DNA from: Acanthacorydalis orientalis
Lineage: Eukaryota > Arthropoda > Insecta > Megaloptera > Corydalidae
Length of the DNA: 64,000 nt
Direction: 5' to 3'
NCBI GenBank assembly: GCA_034766995.1
Contig: CM068321.1
Span: 14,175,526 to 14,239,525 of the forward strand
In this document: positions 48,789 through 60,559 of the stretch, one piece after another
Position numbering within the stretch: position 1 is the first letter of the stretch
Layout of the letters: the number at the start of each line of letters is the position of its first letter
Translations under genes and position numbers: made by a program
Notes under the pieces: model-generated
Databases searched by the model: none
Told to the model about the DNA's origin: nothing
What the model saw: only the letters and a program-made list of their open reading frames with translations

Positions 48789-48795
<7 letters not shown>
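48695..48795 (-). mobile_element. pogo/Tigger-like terminal fragment
   Basis: Read on the minus strand from about 48795, the sequence is TAGTAACTCCCTTATAACAC, then GGTCATTAGGTTCC, GCCTTGTTATGCGAATT and GTTATACGATTC. A CAGT-like end, TATAAC(G)CGG and repeated GTTATRCGA motifs are typical of pogo/Tigger-class ends, which insert at TA. Here the end abuts a TA array. The first base would be a C-to-T change. No opposite end or transposase is seen. Confidence 0.33.

Positions 48796-48834
<39 letters not shown>
48792..48834. repeat. (TA)n microsatellite
   Basis: About 43 bp of TA at the edge of the pogo-like fragment. Confidence 0.98.
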
Positions 48835-48836
<2 letters not shown>

Positions 48837-48839
48837 TTC

Positions 48840-50365
48840 TCACTCTACAATTCATAATATTTGTTCGTCTTTCACTTTAATCCAATGATTTGATTTCTAG
48901 ATGATATCCATGATGTATTCTGGATTTTGATTGGTAGTAATTAATTATATTTGCAGAAAAAAATGCGTGTAAATCAAATTTTCGTGATCTAGTGTACGTT
49001 ATTTCATGTAGTATTTTCAAATAGTTTAACTGAACACATTATTTTTTTTTAAAACACACTTTTTCAATATATATATATAAGAAATAATTTCATGTTCTTT
49101 TCTTCAAATAACATGAACAAATGTTTTTTCGGTACTATTTATTTAATAATAATTCTTACAACGTTATAATAAATATTTTTATAACAAACTATTTATCAAG
49201 TTCTCTTTTTTGATAAATATAAAAATATAATGTTATCATGTTTCATATACTAACAATGTTTTTCTAAAGAATAAGAAACCTTTCTCGTTTTACATTTTTT
49301 GCAAAATCAATATTGAAAGTACACAATAATGTGAAAAAGTTATTAACTCATCTTTATTTTCTTTTTCTTCTAAACACGAGTGCTTGTAACTGAACTATTT
49401 ACTATCATGTAACTTGTACGTAAGGTACATGAAAATGTTCTTTTCTATGCATACGTTTGTATATATTCACATTAAATCATTTATTTCCATTCTTTAACTT
49501 TCAAGTTATACGTTTATTAGTAATGCATTCTATTCGTAAAATTGAATTAATTAATAAAAATATTTTAAAATAGCGAAATAGTTTATCAGTAAATAGATAC
49601 GGTAAAAATACTAAATAAAAATATTTGAAGCATTTAAGTTTTCACTGTCAAATATGCGTTTTTTTCATTAAATAAAAAATGTCTGTAATAATAAGTATCT
49701 TTTAAATATCTTCTATGGTTCACTTATTGAGATACATAGTTATGACTTTTTTTAACAATAACCAACTAGAACTAATAATATTAAACGTAAAATACGGAAA
49801 TCAACTAAGTCTTGTAGGTCAGGAATAAAAATATTTTACTTATATATAGTCCCACAGAACCTAAACTATGTTATTTTTTTATATTTTGTTTCTTGAATAT
49901 TTTAAAGTCATATATAATTCTTTAAAATTTACATGCCAAGCACAAAAAAACATTTCAATGAAACTCATCAAATGCGTATTTAAAATAAATCATTTAAATA
50001 ATATTTTTTAAAATAAAATAATTATATCCAAAGTAGTAAAACACGGACAATTGAATTTTTTTAAAAAATTACACAAATTAATGTAAAAATAGTTTTTCAA
50101 TTTCATTTAGGATTAAAATTATGTAAATAAGATATATTTTATTTTAAATAAAACGTGCCACCTTCAAATTTTTTTTACAAAGGATTACACTTAAAAAAAC
50201 TATTTAAAGAGAAAACATCTACATTCCTTTGTCGTCATTTCATTAAGTATTATAAAAAGAACTGTTTCATTAGTGTTGTATCGATTTCTGTTGTTTCAAT
50301 TTATGTTAATCCGATTAACGATACGATTTTCAAGAATTTGTAAATCGAAAGCTTACGTACACATT
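48840..50365. other. AT-rich spacer, no gene seen
   Basis: Nothing recognised apart from A/T runs. Confidence 0.65.
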
Positions 50366-50369
50366 TCGA

Positions 50370-50370
<1 letters not shown>

Positions 50371-50429
<59 letters not shown>

Positions 50430-50446
50430 ATATGTATATATATGTA

Positions 50447-50502
<56 letters not shown>
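50371..50502. repeat. Interrupted (TA)n-(GA)n compound microsatellite
   Basis: About 110 bp of TA with TATTATA and several TATG interruptions, then about 20 bp of GA. Confidence 0.98.
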
Positions 50503-50504
50503 TT

Positions 50505-51185
50505 CTTCTATCAAAAAAACAACGCATTAAATTAAAATTTCATTCCGTAAGTTAAAAAAACACACTAAGATACTCAAAAAATAAAAAATTGAAATTTTCA
50601 AAAAAAGTTCTAAATATACTTCAATTCTTTGATCTAAGTGTCCTCATAAAATAATAAGAATATTATTTATCAATAATCATTGATAGTGAGATTAGATAGT
50701 GATAGAAAGAATTCATAGGATTAAGAAGAAAGATAATGAAACATAAATAATATATATAAATTGGGTTTTATTTCTGTTTACATAATAAAAATATTTATAC
50801 TGAGGGTACATTGTCTCAAAATTATTTTGAAATTATGCAATGCCAAGAAATAAATATTGTAAAAATATAATAAATTTATTTTACTAAATATGATTCTTAC
50901 TTACTTACATATTTGAACGAAAGGAAAGACCAGTTGTGTTATATAATTCGAAAACGTACGGTACATTGTACATCTATCACACTTTATTTATAAAATACAC
51001 AATATTATCAGCATTGCATATACTATAAATTCATAACACGGAGATAAATATTAATTTTGAGTGTATGAAATATTACGGTAAATTCATAAACGATTGATTG
51101 ATGATTTTTTAAATTAATACTAAAAATGATTTACTGTATCCTATTTTATATTTTTTTAAGAATGAATACTGGCAGATTTATAAAT
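50505..51185. other. AT-rich spacer, no gene seen
   Basis: Nothing recognised. Confidence 0.65.
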
Positions 51186-51189
51186 ACAC

Positions 51190-51191
<2 letters not shown>

Positions 51192-51242
<51 letters not shown>
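51192..51242. repeat. (TA)n microsatellite
   Basis: About 51 bp of pure TA. Confidence 0.98.
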
Positions 51243-51244
<2 letters not shown>

Positions 51245-51246
<2 letters not shown>

Positions 51247-51835
51247 GTACGCATTTACACATCCTAATATTTTTTTGGTTATTATTGATATAGTCTTATT
51301 ATAACATTTATAACTTCATTAAGACAATACATTTATTTATTTACAAATTCTATAAACATTTTAATACCAAATAAATTCCGTTTTGTGTAGTACAGTCGCT
51401 TTCTAAATTAGTTGAATGCTTTAAAAATTTCAAAAACCGAAGCGGAAAAAGGTTTTACAATAATTAAAACGGTTAATAAGAAATGAACACTGAACTGTGG
51501 TTTAAATAATTAGTACAGATTATTTTTGTACGCAATTATTTAAAGTATTCTCTACTAACAACATTCCCTTAAAGTATTCTTTAACCAACAAATTTATACT
51601 CATTGAAACAATTTTTATTTTGACATACACACATCTGCACAACTCCACATACGATAATTAACAAATTATTTCAGTTAATAATAATATTAAACACAGTTAT
51701 TTGACTGACCGATGAGAGTAAGTTGAATAGTTTTTCTACAAGAAACAAAGCGATAATAGGTACAATTTTCACGTAAGTTGAATTATTGAAGAATTAAAAA
51801 AAGAAAAAAATACTTTAAAATCGAATAAAATTTTA
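51245..51835. other. AT-rich spacer, no gene seen
   Basis: Nothing recognised. Confidence 0.6.
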
Positions 51836-51836
51836 T

Positions 51837-51877
51837 AATATATTCATATACATATACATATATATACATATATATAC

Positions 51878-51940
<63 letters not shown>

Positions 51941-51957
51941 TGTATATATATATATAA

Positions 51958-52018
<61 letters not shown>

Positions 52019-52065
52019 CATACATATATATACATATATATACATATACATATACATATATATAC

Positions 52066-52120
<55 letters not shown>
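51837..52120. repeat. 280-bp complex TA array with a 46-bp exact direct repeat
   Basis: The longest array in the window. A 46-bp block built from CATATA, CATATA, CATATATATA, CATATATATA and a CA(TA)6 run occurs identically at 51845-51890 and 52043-52088, exactly 198 bp apart. Between the copies are TA runs with AAATA and TGTATA interruptions that partly repeat themselves. Confidence 0.96.
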
Positions 52121-52129
52121 GCATTAACA

Positions 52130-52745
52130 TTGAATAGAAATCAGTTCAAGAAGTCTAATTAAAATATATAAAACAAATACCTTGCTCACAAATAATTATC
52201 ACTGATTGTTTTTCTGTTTTCACTATAAAACTTACTTATCGAAACTATACGTGGGTATGATAAACTAATACTACACCTAATATGTTTTCACTGCTATAAA
52301 TGTTTTACTGCTTTTATGTTTCATTCATTAAATAATACCACTACATGTTTTTAAAGTATTGTTTGTATTAAAAATATATATTATTTTTCTTTATACTGAA
52401 GCACGAAAAAACAAAAACAATATACAATAAAAACTGAATAACGTCTCTAAACAAAAGTAACACAGTAACTGGTTGCTGAAAACAATCGAATAGATGTGTG
52501 TATGCACTTGTAGATCAGAGCCACCTATATGTACTAACACGTTTTATTACACGTTTATCTATAACAGTTCAAAAATTCTTTAGTATGTTATGTAACTTAT
52601 TGGATAGAATAATATATTATCCACATTTATATTGAAAAGGATATATTTTCATTACATATTTTTTTTCTTGATGAACGTTTAGTTAAATGGGGGTTAGGGA
52701 TGCGTCGACCTCTACGGTCATTAGCGTCCGTTTTGTTCTTGATAT
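52130..52745. other. Spacer, no gene seen
   Basis: AT-rich until about 52680, then a short GC-elevated patch (GGATGCGTCGACCTC). No gene supported. Confidence 0.6.
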
Positions 52746-52749
52746 TTCT

Positions 52750-52759
52750 AGTGTGTGTG

Positions 52760-52824
<65 letters not shown>
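52750..52824. repeat. (GT)n-(TA)n compound microsatellite
   Basis: About 11 bp of GT, ATGT, then about 60 bp of TA. GT precedes TA here, an exception to the usual order in this window. Confidence 0.98.
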
Positions 52825-52828
<4 letters not shown>

Positions 52829-52896
52829 CACGGACTTTGTTTTTCCGTTTTATGATTAGAAAATACACATGATTATTACACTCAAAATTAAATCTG

Positions 52897-52898
<2 letters not shown>

Positions 52899-52962
<64 letters not shown>
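52899..52962. repeat. (TA)n microsatellite
   Basis: About 63 bp of pure TA; second of three long arrays within 425 bp. Confidence 0.98.
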
Positions 52963-52964
<2 letters not shown>

Positions 52965-53105
52965 GTTCTTGTATCTTTATTTTTAATGCTCTGCATTTCT
53001 TTCCATTTATATCCTATCGCACTATTAATGAAATATAAATTATATGCCAATTATTTTGTAATAGTAAGAACAAAATATTTCTATTCATTCGTTGACTTTT
53101 TCAAT

Positions 53106-53108
<3 letters not shown>

Positions 53109-53172
<64 letters not shown>
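53109..53172. repeat. (TA)n microsatellite
   Basis: About 64 bp of pure TA; third of the cluster. Confidence 0.98.
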
Positions 53173-53177
<5 letters not shown>

Positions 53178-53399
53178 TTATAGATTTTCTGCGTATTTAC
53201 GAGAAAATAAATAATACATATAAATAATACATCAAAATTAAAATTTACGAAAAGGAAAATTACTGAGCCAGATTTTTTTCATTTCATTTGCGATTTGAAT
53301 GTAATGTATATGTAAATGCAACGTATTTAAAGAATTGAAACTCCAACAATTATACCATAAAGTGTAATCTTAATAACATTAACTTTATTGTAACAATAT

Positions 53400-53850
53400 A
53401 CACTGAAATATTTCAAAGTAGACGACCACACGTGAACAAACCAGCTATACTGTTGAACACGTGCGTGTACATTGTGTAAAGTGGCTGACTGCAGATATGT
53501 GGGTGGATGTTAAACCGCAGGTTAAAAGGATGAGAGGGAATGAGGTTCACGCAAAGCGTCATCCATCTTAAGACCTCTTTCAGCTGAATACACATCCATG
53601 TTCTTACACAAACATACAAACATATACGCGTGCATATAATACAGAAGTATCTCTGCACACACACAAGAAATGCTTTCGATGTTAAGTTGGGGTAATACGT
53701 TACTCATCGCACCACAACACGAATATAACTATACATTCACTTCCGGTTTGTGTCAAATTTAATGCGTGAAAGTATCAGGTGAACTATGATAAAGCTGTGT
53801 ATGAGCGTGCCGCAAAACAACAGAGGGTTGATAATGTAGTTAAATTAGAA
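53400..53850. other. GC-elevated unique block
   Basis: About 450 bp of balanced composition with CACGTG-type E-box cores (for example ACACGTGCG near 53458). Minus-strand frames of 83 and 61 codons overlap each other and show no domain. Candidate conserved noncoding element. Confidence 0.3.
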
Positions 53851-53972
53851 AAATTTACTTGCTTCCTTTTTTCGAAAGTTCTGTTTCTTAATGCATACGA
53901 ATAAGATGTTGTCTTTGAAGAAAACTAACTCTAAAATATATACATGTAATATAATACAATATAAAAATTTAC

Positions 53973-53979
<7 letters not shown>

Positions 53980-54019
<40 letters not shown>
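53980..54019. repeat. (TA)n microsatellite
   Basis: About 40 bp of pure TA. Confidence 0.98.
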
Positions 54020-54024
<5 letters not shown>

Positions 54025-55122
54025 TCAAAAATCTAAAGTTTCTGCTTTGTTTCAAATGTTAATTTTAAGTTTATATTATAATGCCATCTTTTATCAACGT
54101 ATTTAATAACGAACAATAACTGCATAAAAAAAGAAAAAGCTGCCAATTATAAATATAGTAATTAATTAAAATAATAGGCATTATTAATTACAAAACAACT
54201 TATTATTATTATATATCATTTGTAAGAGATTCATAAGAAATTTAAAATTACCTACGCTAAATAGGAACAATTAATGGGCATCGTTTGCAAAATTATAAAA
54301 ATAAGATAATTACTAGTAACTATATATTTATAAATCAAAAAAGTCAAAACAGTATTAAAAATCAAATAATTAGCTGCTTTGTTACATTATCACTAATACA
54401 TAATTTAAAATAAGAGTAAGAAACAAACATCTTGTGAACTGTTTATGATTCACGGGAATCGCAATATATAGAATAGCAATTTATTTTTATATAGGATACT
54501 AAACTTGTAACGTTCATTCATGGAATTGATAAACATTTTAATCTTTTTGAAGATTCGAGTACGTTTCGTAGTTTCAAAACAAGAAATGCATAGAGAAAAG
54601 TTTCGTTTTATAAATGAATGAAACATTAATTTTCAAAGAGAATTGAAAGTTCCAATGAGAACCCACAGTCAGCTTCATTTTAGATACTATTTTTCAGAAA
54701 CAAAAAAGATTTGCTATTAAATTAAAGATGAGCATCACTTAATCATTCTTTTATTATCATAATTAGTCATTTACTGGTTAAATCTATACTAAAAATTAAA
54801 TTGTGCAATACTTTCTAACTATTAAATATGTTTACTTCTAATAAAAAGTAAATCCAGTCCATCGATTTTTTTTTGTATCGAATTTTTGAACTGTACATGA
54901 AATAATAGTGGTTTTATTAACAGAAAGATGTAGTCACATTTTTTTTTTACAGAAAAATCAAAAAATCCCTGAAAAATATTAGTAAATGAAATATGATAAT
55001 ATTTTCCTGTTTCTCTTTTCTGTAATAAAAATTATTTGGGATAAATTTTGTAGAAATTGAGATAAAATTTAATATTTCTTTGATGCCTTTACGGGAAAAA
55101 ATACACCAATATATAATAGACT

Positions 55123-55125
<3 letters not shown>
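54025..55125. other. AT-rich spacer, no gene seen
   Basis: Nothing recognised. Confidence 0.65.

Positions 55126-55127
<2 letters not shown>

Positions 55128-55162
<35 letters not shown>
55128..55162. repeat. (TA)n microsatellite
   Basis: About 35 bp of pure TA. Confidence 0.98.
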
Positions 55163-55164
<2 letters not shown>

Positions 55165-55166
<2 letters not shown>

Positions 55167-55870
55167 TTCTTATAATTTTTTTTTGAACTGAAAATACATT
55201 ACGTTATTTCGTTATACATTTTATTAATCTTTACTTTTCAAATAACGAAAATACTTTCAGAAGATCTTGTAAAATTTCACAAATGCTTATTATATTATTT
55301 AAATGTTTATGAGTAAAGAAACATTCAACCTTTTTGTTTTTTTTGTTTTCAAAAAAAATTTTTAATGGATAATATTTATTGAAGTATATAAGAAAATCAT
55401 AAATATTTCGAAGATATTTTGTTTGTGTGTTACGATATGAAAAAGTATGACGTATGTCAACGAGTGAATATTGTTTCTCCGTGGAATTATTTTTAAAGAA
55501 ACGTATTTTTATTCAAAGGAGAAAAAAGATAGTCGATTTTTCCTTTTTCGATTTGCAAAAGACGAGAAAAAAGCGAATCTATACTTCAATATATGAAAAT
55601 TCTTTTTGATGTTCTTCTGAATCGAGCTTTTTATACCGGTTGAAAGTAATATCGAGAAATTCAGATTTGTCATGCACGTAATTATTATTTCAGAATGTTA
55701 TCATACAAAACACATTTGTCACAAGCAGATATCATTGATCTGGGTCAAACAACAATTTGAGAAATTATAAACATGAATTGTCGAAAATTCATATTAACGT
55801 TGAATTGTTTCGATATAATAAATCATTGTGTTTAAACTATATGAAAATACAATATAAAACTGTCAATTTA
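55165..55870. other. AT-rich spacer, no gene seen
   Basis: Nothing recognised. Confidence 0.6.
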
Positions 55871-55889
55871 ATATTTTAATACTAACATG

Positions 55890-56060
55890 ACCATCCAAAT
55901 GTGTTGTTACGTTGACAGGGCCTGGCAATGTGATTATTAACAGTTGTTTTTGTTACGACAGCTCTTATGAATCTGTCAGTTTATAAATTGGGGTTTAGTG
56001 CTTGTTCAAAATGTAAATAACATACGAAATGTAGAGAATATTTCGTGTTGTTTCATCACG
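55890..56060. other. GC-elevated unique block
   Basis: The core at 55905-55990 (TTGACAGGGCCTGGCAATGT) stands out from its flanks and carries two TGACAG/CTGTCA cores in opposite orientation, the known site of TALE-class (Hth/Meis) homeodomains. Candidate regulatory element. Confidence 0.28.
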
Positions 56061-57320
56061 ATTTTCGTATGAATTTTTTATTTATTATATCAAATTAAAC
56101 ATTCGTCGAATTGTATAATTACATGTTACAAGTTTTTTTTTCAGTATTAGAGAACACATTTGTTTATGTCACAACTGATCCGTTAAGTCAAAAGGGTTTT
56201 TTTGAATATTTTATATAGATGTACTTTTAAAATATCTTTTTATTTTAGTCACGTAATGAGATTTTCCAGAAATACACTGATAAACTTCAAGAATAATCAT
56301 AGACAATGACAAATTTAAAAAAAAATACAAAAATACATAACAAAGACTTCAATTTCGTAAAATTATCAAAAATCACAATCTTATTAAAACTTGACTAAAT
56401 ACATAAAATTAACATGCTGTTAATATATTTATATACATAATTTTATTATTATCTAGAAATTTTCGTCATTTCAATTACTTTATTAGATTTAATTAAACAG
56501 TTCTTTTTTAGCATGATGGTTTGTAATTTCTTGATAAAAAAAAACATAGATTTTTATTATTATGAAGAATTGAGTACTGGAATTCAGACACATGTAATGT
56601 GTACTTGTCTTTTATTTTTTAATTATTTTATACAACCTAACATATATTTTTATAGTATTTTTGAATTAAATAATCGAAAATAATATTCATTTAATCAAAA
56701 GGGCAAAATTACAGTTTCAACTGTGCGGATAGATTTATTTTTACAAGTGAATCATTCCTCATACAAAACACAGTTCATAAAAATGTTTAACAAATCAGTT
56801 TGACTGATATAAGATGGCGTTCTTACTCCTGCAGCTTTTCAGTTCAATAGGTTTCTACACGTTTGACAAACATTAAAGTTCTCAAAAGCATTCTTGATTC
56901 TACAAGTGAAGCACGAGTCATTGGCTCCGTGCGATACTCTGAACAAATTCATTGTCCCTCTGAGGAGTAGTATAACGGGTTAACTTTATTTCTTCTACAA
57001 TAGATTCAATAAAATCAATATATAAGAAATGATTCATTTGTAAAAATTTACATTTTAATTACTTTGAATTTTAAAATTAAATTTTAAAAATTCAAACGTA
57101 TGTGTTTATTCTCCTGGTGGTTTTCATTCTTTCAAACAGTATGAATTTCTGTATTCTCTGATTAGTTTTAGATCATATTCCATATTTATGTACATTTAGA
57201 TAATATGTTCAAATTAGTTCAAGGCAGAAACCCAAGTTAACCAAAATGACGAGGGTCACCAAGAAAATACATTAACGACACTATAGGAATAAGCACTAAA
57301 AATTGAAATGTTCTGATTTT
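56060..57320. other. Spacer, no gene seen
   Basis: A weak GC-elevated patch at 56810-56990 has no recognised content. The rest is AT-rich. Confidence 0.6.
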
Positions 57321-57324
57321 TTTT

Positions 57325-57550
57325 CATAATTTGAGTGACTATTCTCTACTGTTAGATTAGAATGTATACAATATTTAGGTAAATAATATTACAAAAAGAC
57401 TTTGAGTCACTAATATCTACCTAAAAATGGAACACTTACTAAAAATAGTATTGAGTAAAAGATACTTAGATCATTCAAAAGAATGAAGAGCATTAAGAAA
57501 ACCCATTACCAATGTATGGAAACATAGAATTATAATTTAAAACATTTGAA
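57325..57550. repeat. Palindromic repeat family 2, copy B
   Basis: Aligns by eye with 17545-17755. Landmarks in order are ATTTGAGTGACTATTCTCTA (ATTTGAATGCCTGTTCTCCA in copy A), AAAATAGTATTGAGTAAAAG, ATACTTAGATCATTCAAAAG, AATGAAGAGCATTAAGA and ATTATAATTTAAAACATTTG. The central palindrome is more decayed than in copy A. Confidence 0.5.
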
Positions 57551-57639
57551 ATTTTAGTGGCTGTACTTTGAGAATTAAATAAAAACAATTGATAATTATA
57601 AATATTATTTCAAATATTAACTCGATATTCGAAGATAAT

Positions 57640-57681
<42 letters not shown>
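57640..57681. repeat. (TA)n microsatellite
   Basis: About 42 bp of TA with one C. Confidence 0.98.
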
Positions 57682-57684
<3 letters not shown>

Positions 57685-57686
<2 letters not shown>

Positions 57687-58450
57687 CTTAAAATTCATTT
57701 TTGAAAAAATAAAAAAAATAAAATAAGCAAATTATTATAAAAAATTAACAAATATTTATAAAATTTTTGGAAAAAATATGGAGATAAAAATATATTTTAT
57801 TATACATTGATAAAACTTAATATAATTTTATAACTTTAAGCTGTTCAATGGTAAATTTTCGCTATAGAAATGAGTATCAAATCATAAATCATTGACAGTT
57901 AAACTAAAATTATTTGCATTTATTATAACCTAACATGGCAGCAGGAGTAACAATACCTACATACATAAATCATACACACATGAATTATTCTGACTTCCCG
58001 CTCAAAGGGTGCATGTCGCTTTGCTTTATTACGCTATCGAAAGCATAATAAATGAATAAATTTATCTGAACTACTTATTAAACGAAATTTAAAACTAGAA
58101 AACGTGCAGTAATACTTTTCACTTATTAAATTATTCGAACAAGTCAAACCGTCAAGAGATAATATGTCATTTTTCAAAATGAATTTATTAATGAAAAAGA
58201 CATTTAATAAACTTCGATTTTAATTAACGTCGTTATAATATAACATAAAAAAATATTCTACTCATAAATATGTATATAAAGACTAAGTATTGTACAATAT
58301 GTAAGCCTTACTGTTTCTTTTCTTCTTTATTTTTCTATCATCAATTCCAATTCTAAATCATTATACAAATAGAGCGATTGATTCGTGTTACATGCTACAT
58401 TTATGTATGCGAAACTCAAGGTATGGAATGAAATTACTAATTGAATTGTG
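57685..58450. other. Spacer, no gene seen
   Basis: A short GC-elevated patch at 57940-58030 has no frame. Otherwise AT-rich. Confidence 0.6.
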
Positions 58451-58451
58451 T

Positions 58452-58534
58452 GTCACGCAACAAAATTCTAGGCAACGTGTTTAAAATAGAAATCGTTCTA
58501 TTTTAAATACGTTGCTTAGGATTTGTTGCGTGAC
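58452..58534. repeat. 83-nt near-perfect hairpin
   Basis: The arms at 58452-58491 and 58496-58534 are reverse complements at about 36 of 40 positions, with one 1-base gap and a 4-nt ATCG loop. The arms start GTCACGCAACAAA and end TTTAAAATAGAA. Weak complementarity continues a few bases outward. The length is that of a microRNA precursor or a tiny foldback element. The nearly perfect stem and short loop favour a MITE or siRNA hairpin over a conserved microRNA. Confidence 0.85.
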
Positions 58535-58726
58535 GTCACATTTAATAAATATTAACAGTTTTTGGTTTATTTTTTGGGCGTTTCATGTAACACGAAAAAA
58601 ATATTTCAAACATATATACGGCTATAGGAAACATAAATATGATACGTTTATTTCAAACATAAAAGGAAATCGAATTGTTGCTATGGTCCAACAAACTTAC
58701 AAAAAACATAATTGTGGTTTATTACA

Positions 58727-58729
<3 letters not shown>

Positions 58730-58788
<59 letters not shown>

Positions 58789-58794
58789 GTATAT

Positions 58795-58844
<50 letters not shown>

Positions 58845-58865
58845 ATGTATATATACATATATATT
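58730..58865. repeat. (TA)n-(GTAT)n-(TA)n compound microsatellite
   Basis: About 47 bp of TA, GTATGTATGTATGT, TA with CATACATA, more TA, then TGTATA variants. Confidence 0.98.
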
Positions 58866-58869
58866 ATTG

Positions 58870-59520
58870 ATCATAAAAATGTAAAAAAGAACAATTTTAT
58901 TCCTTATCGTTCCACCTTTATAGCTCTGTTAATAGATTTTATAACGGATTTTTTTTAATACTGACAAACACCATTAGTAACGGTATTCAATTATATTTTT
59001 TATTGTTTTAAATATGACATGAAGTTTCAAATAGAGACTATATTGATCAATTTCAATTTACAAAACAATTAATTTTCTCCGTGACCTTTCCACATAAATT
59101 TTTCTTTTAAAAATCTACCAGAATAGAAAATAGTAATCTATTAAATGAAATGTTGACCTTTATTTTTTCTTAATAATAATTAGTAGAATATATCAGGGAT
59201 GAGGAATATTTGACACTATAAAGCCATATGTCAGTTTACGAATTCCTTATAAAACCGTACACTTCATCTATAGTAAAATTTACCATCAGTATAGAGAGTT
59301 ATCTTAATATAAATAAATATTTTTTTAAGAACCCATAAATGAGTCAACATAAATGAGTTTTTTCGCGAACTAAATTAAATGAATTATTGTTCTTTTTAGA
59401 GTTTAAGTAAATAATTTTGAAATAAGTTAAAGAATTTTTATTATAAGTGCTAAAACATCTTACGACTTTTTTTATTATTCTAATAGTTGTCATTATATAT
59501 TTATATTTTAATAATTGTAC
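58870..59520. other. AT-rich spacer left of mariner 3
   Basis: Nothing recognised. Confidence 0.65.
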
Positions 59521-59523
59521 ATG

Positions 59524-60230
59524 TACGAGAGTCGTTTGATAAGCTTGGTATATTTCTATGATGTGGCACCACCATTTTATTTGGTAACGTTACGGATGTT
59601 AGTGTCACTTTTCAAACTGACAGGCGAAATTTCAGGTAGAAACGACGCTTTATTCACTTTCTACAGATAATTAAAGCAAGCATTGTAGCAGTTGCCGCAA
59701 TAATGGAAAAAAACGAGCAGGTCTTTTTGCTTCGATTCGACACCATGGATGAAATATGGATCTACCACTTCACACACCTGCGTCGAAGCAGTAGTCAAAG
59801 CAATGGACAACGACTGGTGAAAGTGCGCCGAAGAAGGTGAAGAACATTTTGTTGGCTGGGAAGGTGATGATCACTATTTTTCTGATTCCCAAGAAATCAT
59901 CCTAATCGACTACTTAACGAAGGGAAAAATGATAACAGGAACCTATTATGTATCATTATTGGATCGTTCGAAGAAAAGATGAAACAAATCGACCGTCACA
60001 ATGTTAAAATTGCACGAATTAGGCTTCGAATTGTTTCCTCATCAGCCCTATTCTTTGGACTTGGCCCCGTGCGACTTCTTTACCCAAACTTGAAAATTTG
60101 GCTTGGTGGGAAAAAATTCTTGACGATTGAGAATGTCATCGTCGCCATCAATGCATATTTTGTAGACTCACTGGATCAAGTGTACAGCCTACAATGGAGA
60201 CTTTACCAAACTTATGAAACGACGCTCGTA
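59524..60230 (+). mobile_element. mariner element 3 (irritans-type), doubly deleted
   Basis: The terminal inverted repeats TACGAGAGTCGTTTGATAAG (59524-59543) and CTTATGAAACGACGCTCGTA (60211-60230) match at 18 of 20 positions when one is reversed. The TA target is expected as the flanking or first dinucleotide. At about 707 bp the element is roughly half the usual 1.3 kb, owing to at least two internal deletions. The retained ends could in principle still be recognised by a related transposase. Confidence 0.88.
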
Positions 60231-60231
60231 A
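59703..60231 (+). pseudogene. mariner transposase pseudogene (irritans-type)
   Basis: Starts at ATG 59703 with MEKNEQ, then jumps in frame to FLLRFDTMDEIWIYHFT, so about 140 N-terminal residues with the DNA-binding domain are gone. D1 is in TMDE. A +1 frame carries TPASKQ, an in-frame TAG, SKQWTTTGESAPKKVKN and LLAGKVMITIF. Another frame carries DSQEIILIDYLTKGKMITGT. A second deletion removes the D2 block (normally HQDNAP). Sequence resumes at TVTMLKLHELGFELFPHQPY, with D3 in LAPCDFF. The C-terminus HWIKCTAYNGDFTKLMKRRS ends in TAA at 60229-60231, inside the inverted repeat. The motifs match the Himar1/irritans group. It cannot be catalytic without D2. Confidence 0.9.
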
Positions 60232-60350
60232 TATTGTGAACTTGAGAACAAAAAGTGTATTTCTTTCTTTTAAAAATAATAAATTCAAAGTTGTATTGAT
60301 TATAATGACATTATGGAACATCAAATATTTACATTTTGTGTTTTATTTAC

Positions 60351-60352
<2 letters not shown>

Positions 60353-60391
<39 letters not shown>
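60353..60391. repeat. (TA)n microsatellite
   Basis: About 39 bp of pure TA. Confidence 0.98.
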
Positions 60392-60393
<2 letters not shown>

Positions 60394-60559
60394 CCATTTT
60401 AATCAAATGTAATTCTAAGAGAATAACAATAAAAATAATTTACGGCAGACAATAAACTGTAAATCTGAATAAAATTTTAATAATGCGTAACCGAAATTAT
60501 CTATAGAAATTAAAATAATCAAATTATTAATAAAAGATTAATATGTACGTTTCGGTATT

